Assembly (NCBI GenBank): GCA_037179335.1
Contig: JAKZHN010000028.1
Coordinates: 248,001-312,000, forward strand
DNA: 64,000 nucleotides
Direction of reading: 5' to 3'
DNA from: Cyclaneusma minus
Lineage: Eukaryota > Ascomycota > Leotiomycetes > Marthamycetales > Marthamycetaceae
Positions 58,044 through 64,000 of the stretch are shown in pieces (within the stretch, counting starts at the first letter, position 1; each line of letters opens with the position of its first letter). The position numbers were made by a program, and so were the translations under genes. The notes under the pieces were generated by a model that did not search any database, was not told where the DNA came from, and worked only from the letters and a program-made list of their open reading frames with translations.

Positions 58044-61000
58044 TATGTGTGGTCAAAGTTTACTCTAGAACTGAAGAGATGCTGAACGCTGAGTCAAGCA
58101 GATCCGGCCTGGATCTATTGTAGGTGGTACGGATCCTTAGCTGGGACCGGTTCCGGATGATGGACAGAGAACACATCATGGACTCTCCAATTTTTCGGGA
58201 TCTCTCCTTTTATACCTCACTCAAAATGGCAGTGCTGCGCTGACTGGAGCTAGGAGCGCACGTGGTTGTGAGTTGGACGCTCCTATTGGTCCACTGCTTG
58301 GACCTGCTAGTCAACGCCGCTTGCCTTGAGTGTTACTGGGCCTCTTGGGTTTGAAAGGAGGAGGTAAAGTATATAAAGGCCCCTTGCCTCCCCTCTCTTT
58401 TCTTCTCCCAGAGACTCGATGGTCCAATTCGGAGCGAGAAGCCTGGGCAGTGGTTTGGGCTCTACAAGAGGTGGAGTGGTTGTTGAGATCATCAGACCAC
58501 CCAATTGTCGTTTACACAGATATAGGGCAGGAATAAAGATTGACGACCTTGTTTTGGAGGACTTGATCGGTTGCCTTAAAAGTCAAAGTATTTATTTTGG
58601 TTGAGTCTTGCTGCTGCTCTCGTTCGTCTTCCTTGTTGTCGCCACTTCCTAGCTGTTGCCGATTTAGGGCTGAAGTGACCAAGAACCTGACAGAACCCCT
58701 GAGAATCATGTTGAATACTTCAACCCCAGCTAATCAAGCGGGTCTCCTAACTTTGAGTCTGGAATAGATATAAAAAGGGTCTTTGCTTCCCTGTTTTACT
58801 TCTCCAAGAAACACGACATCAAGGACCCGCTGCAGTGGCTTGCTCAATGATCCACCATTGGACAGGTATCACTCCTTTGTATTGAGTGCGCAAGAATCAG
58901 ACACAGTCTTGGCTTATCTAAAGATTGTTTCTTAGGTAGTGCCCCCCTGCTGTCGCTTGTCAATCATGCTGTCGTTACTTCTTCCCTGCTGTCGGCAGTC
59001 TTTCCTACTGTCGACACTTCCAAGCAACCGCCGACCTCAAACCAAAGGTACCATCTCGCAAACTATGTCCGACTGTGCCTTTGCCAAGCCGGGTCACGTG
59101 ATTTTCCGGCTCTGCAATCAATTGTTGGAATTAGAGCCCGCCCTGGGTTGTCGGTTGCTTTGGTGGCTCGGACTCCGTGGCTTGTTTTGTTTCCTTGAGT
59201 GGCTTCTGGTCTTTGGAAGCTTCGAATCCACCTGGCTATTTAAAAGAGTTTGAGAGCCAAAAGTCGCTAAGCGATTGTGAATTCCCAATAATTTCGACAG
59301 AATTTGTTGTTGAGTTTGGGATTTAGCCGAATTGAAGTTAGGTGGGATTTGGAATACCAAACCTTCTGATATTGGAAGGTAAATATGGTTCCGACAGGCT
59401 GTCTCAATTCGCCAACGATGATGTTTGTCATGATAAGCAGGGCTACTGGTTCTGAGCTCCAGGAAGGTATAAAAAGGCTGCTTCCTTTCTGTCTTTAATC
59501 TTTATTCTCTTCAAGATCTCGTTCGACCACCTCAGTCACCATTGCATCAGACAATGTTGTCTTCTCCGTCTCCAGCTTGCCTAACTATGTGGTTCTTTCC
59601 AGGAATGTATCCACTTCTCCGTCTTAGCAGACTGCAGGGCCATCAGCACTAGGCTCAGCTGGATAACTATTTAGAGCTTTTAATCAGTGCTGCTGCTTGC
59701 CCTCGCTGCTGTCGATAGCTTCTGGCTACCGCCGACTTAGGGCTGAAGTACACAGTATCAAAAGCGTCACTGGTGGCAGGGATCTCGTGATCCAACCAGT
59801 CTTTCTCAACCCGCCAACGATGATTGTGTCAATAAGCAAAGTCGCTCGCTGGTCCTGAGCTCGGAAGAGATATAAAAAGGCACCTTGGCACCTCTCCTTT
59901 TCCGAATCACAACCTTAAGCGCCTGGCCCTTTTGCGAGGATCACTTTCAAAGCCACTTGAAGACGTAAGACCGAAGTCACGATCATCAGCCCAAGGTATT
60001 TTTCTCTGTTCCTTGCCTTACTTGTTTACTGTTTGTCTCTACGCAGGTTTTCAATCTCTTGCCAGAATTTTCAGATTCGGTTCGAAGGCGCATCCGTGTC
60101 AAGTTCCTTCGCCGAAGACTTGCTGCTGCTGTCACCGATTGTTTCTGCTGTCGACAGTGTTAGCTACCGCCGACGTGTGTACCAAATTCACGGCCCGGCA
60201 GGCATTATTCCGGAGGAACTGGTCCACCATTCGGACCGGCTGACGACAATGTTTGTCTTTCATACGTAGTAGACGAGGCCTGAGCTTGCAGTGGGTATAT
60301 AAAGGCCGCTTGCTTCCAATCAGAATCTTTATCTCTTTCAAAATCTACCTGCTATGGACGACTGATTTACTGACGCATACCCTGTCTTCAATTCCTGGAC
60401 TTATTCAACCGTCTACATCCGAGTGACTAGTAAGCTCTTAACTCACCTTCTTACCAAAGCTATCGAAATCGGTATCAATGACATATTCGTCTCAGTTTTC
60501 TTTCTTTAAGCCTTGCTGCTGCCAACTTTTCTCCTTGCCACCAACAGCTTTAGCCACCGCAGATTGCCGTCTCGGCTGCTAAAACGTGTGGTTTCAACAG
60601 CGTGGCGAGAATCATCTCCTTCGAATCGGATCATCACTACTCTAACCCACTAGTGATAACCTCTCAATAAGCAGGACCGCTGCTTTTGAGCTCAGGGGAG
60701 GTATGAAAAGGCCACCACTTTCTATCTTTGCCTTCTTCAAGAGATATGACTTCTGAGAACCCTCCCCACCTCGGGAGCTTGCTCAATATTTGGCAGTCTG
60801 CATGCAAGTGAGCTTTCAACTCTCATTCGTACCAAATCCATAATGATCTAGTCCAGATCTTGATCTACTCTTCAGACTCATCTCTGGTAATTTTGCGAAT
60901 CCTCGCTGCTGTCGTCCACTCCTCTTATTACCACCAGCTTCTAGCTACAGCCGATTCCAATGACCAACAGGAATTTACAGGATGGCGCGCATTATCTTTC

Positions 61001-61450
61001 ATAAACAAAGCTCATAACTGGCTCATGATGCTTGTTTGTCAATAAGGCCGCCGACTTCGAACTCAGCGTACTTACCAGTGGTGCCTGGCTATATAAAGGC
61101 TGCCTGGTTCCTCTCTTTCTTCTCCTCAAGAACCGACGACGACAAAGTTCAGCTCACTCCTACGGCCTTATTCTGTCTTCTGTTCAGCCATACTAGAGGA
61201 ACCTCCTTATTCTTACCAGGACTACCAGAATCTGAATAATCTAGAGGCATCGACTAGTCCTAACGGATGACACGCTGCTATTGTCGCTGACCTTCTCTGC
61301 TGTCGGCAGCGTCTGACTACCGTCGCCTGAAACGCAAGTAATCAAGATCATGGAGAATTTTACCTCGAGGTTTACGTGCCAGGACAACCTTGATCACAAC
61401 CAATGAGCTGCTCGTCTTGACGTGGGAGCGTAATACCAAAGGCTAGCAAG
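58044..61450 (+). repeat. Promoter-like repeat array, right side, main part
   Basis: Rightward TATA boxes at 58370-58377, 58769-58776, 59468-59475, 59871-59878, 60296-60303, about 60702 (tatgaaaa) and 61090-61097, pitch about 400 bp. Upstream of TATA several units share TCAATAAGCAGG and TGAGCTC. Downstream they share AAAGGCNGCTT, a CT-rich tract and CTTCAAGA, and several have GCTTGCTCAAT (58839, 60778). Motif clusters: 58949/58968/58988/59007/59027 (spacings 19, 20, 19, 20); 59708/59725; 60128/60147/60163; 60908; 61299. Each ends with an ACCGCCGAC-like box. GTCACGTG at 59093-59100. No ATG follows the initiator tract consistently, so I read these as non-coding units. Confidence 0.62.
58208..58377. 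promoter_or_regulatory. Divergent TATA pair with GCACGTG between
   Basis: Leftward tttata at 58208-58213 and rightward tatataaa at 58370-58377, CACGTG at 58259-58264. The left half (TGGCAGTGCTGCGCTGACTG) parallels the segment beside the leftward boxes at 48148 and 56461, indicating copies of one bidirectional module. Confidence 0.5.
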
Positions 61451-64000
61451 GTGGGAAGTGTCCCGGTTTCTGTGAAAATCTTTGCTATGATGTCTTGGGT
61501 GCGTCCTTTGTGGGTAGTTTATACTTTTTTTTGCTTCTGAGAGTTGACCCCTTGCCAAAAAGCTGGCCCATTAGCACGTGATAAGGGAGAGGAGTCTCGT
61601 GCAGGCAGTATCTGGCGAGGCTGGCCCAGTGACTTCGTGCTAGTCGGTCCAGGGTTAGGGACAGGCTACTCATAGCCTCGTGCTTTAGCAAATGGCTATA
61701 AAACCTTGCGTCCCTGTCGAGACCTCGGTTTCTTACGCTGAAATTTTGCGAAACAACCTACAGAATACATCGAATCAGTGGAGGAATTCTTCCTCAACAG
61801 GGATTGTGTACGCGCTGAAGCCAAGGAGAATGCGGAGAGCTTGACATAATTAAGAGTTTTGAGACTCTTGCTGGTAGTATGTGGAATGCTGCCGAGTAGC
61901 GCTCATTACTGTTGCTGTCGAAGACTGAGACTTCTGGCAAGACAGCTTCTTGCTGTTGCAGTGTATCTACATGAAATTTGCGGGTAGATATACTCTCTAG
62001 GAACTGTCTATATTCGACGGCTATTTGGCGACTAGGAGGTTTCAAGATGTGGCGAATGGCGATAGGAGGCTGGGGCTGGGAGAATGGTTGTCTCGTGCCG
62101 CAAACGATCGAGGATGAGGAGAGAACCTGTTGGCTTGAGAGGGAAGAGACGAGGGCCTTGTGGGATGATTTTATACCCAAAAAAACCCTAACTATGGAGA
62201 AGCCATCTCTGCTAGATGCTTGCAGCGCCTTTTTGACAATTCGTCCATCAACCGAAGGTGCGGTTGAGGGTCGACGGCGGGTGACTCCGACGGATTAAGC
62301 GTTTAATCCATCAGATACATACGAGATCAAAGTGAATAATTCAAAGTATGTGAGTAAATGAAAGAGGTCCAAGCGCAAAGGGAACGAGATGTCGGCCTGT
62401 TAAACACTATGGGCTGTTGCCTAATGCCTATTGAAAATTTATCTAGAGCATGGAGAAACAGGGGAGGGTGCAAGCAGCTGTTTTTATACCCTGCGAGAAC
62501 ATGACCTTGATCTGCGCGGGGATGTAATAAGGGGTATCACGCATGAGTCATGCATTCCAGTCCTTACAGACCACGTGAACTTGCTGGCCCTCTCCGCCTG
62601 GGTATAATAAAGAACACTTGAAGCATTTCACTTCACTTCTTAGGAACAAACCTGGTGCGAAACAAGCCCTATGAAGAATCGGTAGTCCGATACAGAGATG
62701 TGGAAGTGGCAGAGCAGCAATCTACTACATCTGTTCGCTGAAAACTTCAAGAAGCTCTTCCGATAGTTGGAGCTGAGCTTGATACACCGATCAGTTATTG
62801 ATTCTTACCGCGCTCGGTGTCTTACCACTGCCGTTTGCCGTACTTGCTGTCGATCAAGCTGTCTGCTGCTGGCCACGGTGGTCGAACAACGCTTTCCTCT
62901 GCAAGTTCGTTCATGTGCTCCAACGTGAGAAGACGCAATATTTGGGCTGCACTATGGATGTGCGGCCATGAACAGGTTTGATTCGTGAGAAAGTGAGATT
63001 GGGAGACTCGGTGCAGCGTGAAAAAGGCTATAGACTCGAGGGTGTGGAAGAATGAGTTTGGAAGAGAGAAGGAGTGGTCCTCGCAGGTTTTATTTATACC
63101 CTTGGGTCCGACTTTACCGGAGCTGTGAATCATAAACCATAGTCGTCACGGAACGACGAGAATTTGTTGGCCACTCCACTTGAGTGCCTACGATACCAAT
63201 ATAAACAGCTCTTCAGCGCTTCACTTCGATCTTAAATGAACAGAAACGGGAGAGATGACTTATCGGTACAGAATGACAGGCTAATGCAAGCAGCAAGGGA
63301 ACCATATCTGGGGAGCACCTAAGTAATCCGTTCTTCCAGACGTGATCTGAGAAGCCAGCCTCTGAGAGAGCTTGACAAACCTCTCAAGTTATCGTTCTTG
63401 CTGCCCCTGGGCTTCGTCTGCCGCAGTTTGTTGTACCGGGTGTCAATCAGCCTTTCTGCTGTCGACTCGAGTATTAATACAACGCCTGGGCTCCGGTTCC
63501 TGGACCTCAAGGTTGATCATATCGGTGAGTTTGATATTGGACATCTCATGAAACTTTCAAAACTTGTGCTGTAGCATAATAAGCTTGAATATCAGCTCTG
63601 GTTTAACGTCGACTTCTAATTGCAGGATCGGAACTGTGAAGGAGCAAAGTTTCGGACGCCTGTGTGATATTTATACTGCTTGCCTTCAACTTCGACTGGA
63701 AGGGGTGCTAGGAGGTGGCATGACTGCTGACGGATGAGCCCTTGGTAGGCCCGAGATCGAGAACTTGTAATAAATAGAGTCTACCTCAGAAGAGTTCAGA
63801 CCTCACACGGACAGTTGGGGTTGAGAAGCAAGCGACTGTACCTATCTAGCATTCCATCAACAATCATAGTCGCTGTACAAAGTAACAAGAGATCCGTGTC
63901 CATTTTCGTAGGAAATTTGCAAATTGGCCATCTGAATTCCAGCTCTTACCCTGTCACGCTCGAAGATCTGGACTGACGCCCGACTTTCTCGCCGCTGGAG
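61451..64000. repeat. Array tail: divergent promoter-like modules
   Basis: TATA pairs (leftward/rightward): 61518/61697 with CACGTG at 61575-61580; 62481/62603 with CACGTG at 62572-62577; 63093/63200 without an E-box; leftward boxes also at about 62170 and 63670. Motif words TTGCTGTCGA and CTGCTGTCGA occur at about 61913, 62844 and 63457. Frames such as 61794-62180 (-) and 62822-63133 (-) overlap the promoter-like stretches and resemble nothing known. No gene can be supported to the window end. Confidence 0.45.

Overview
This 64 kb window is nuclear DNA of a filamentous ascomycete (Pezizomycotina type). It has short GT-AG introns of about 50-190 bp, an AP-1/Yap1-type bZIP factor with fungal cysteine-rich domains, fungal Dbf4, Icp55, Atg12, PanB and Ubc8 orthologues, and long AT-rich blocks with almost only transition differences between repeat copies, as expected of repeat-induced (RIP-like) mutation. 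I cannot name the species.

Layout. 1-58: start of a leftward gene cut by the window edge. 1672-3665: AP-1-like oxidative-stress regulator (three exons). About 5.2-6.8 kb: three divergent TATA-box pairs. About 7.2-27.3 kb: an array of about 14 promoter-like units reading leftward. It is interrupted by a 1.0 kb TIR element (9700-10723) and by a 13.7 kb LTR retrotransposon (11096-24788, TSD TATTC) that itself holds a second LTR element. 28.3-45.5 kb: a gene island with STK32/YANK-type kinase (-), Dbf4 (-), Icp55-like peptidase (+), Atg12 (+), PanB (-) and Ubc8-type E2 (+). Genes are sparse between 30.5 and 36.5 kb. About 46.9-63.8 kb: a second array of promoter-like units, first reading rightward and then in divergent pairs. 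It is interrupted by a 7.6 kb TIR element (48764-56331) containing a 5.5 kb LTR element (49927-55433, TSD CTATA), and by a 0.96 kb TIR element (57085-58043).

How it fits together. The island genes are ordinary housekeeping functions (redox response, S-phase kinase activation, mitochondrial protein maturation, autophagy, pantothenate synthesis, ubiquitination) with no shared pathway. The unusual part is the two arrays on either side. Each carries dozens of TATA boxes with fungal-promoter hallmarks, E-box octamers RTCACRTG, and clusters of a 7-bp motif (GCTGTCG on one strand) spaced 19-20 bp apart, but no conserved open reading frame. They look like tandemly duplicated promoter or small non-coding transcription units; function is unknown.

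Two further points stand out. The Ubc8 gene appears to use an 8-nt, a 3-nt and possibly a 1-nt exon. The hypermutated LTR pair shows that C is largely spared when preceded by G (GpC), including GpCpA, which is not the textbook CpA rule of RIP. All coordinates were read by eye from the sequence; no similarity search was run.
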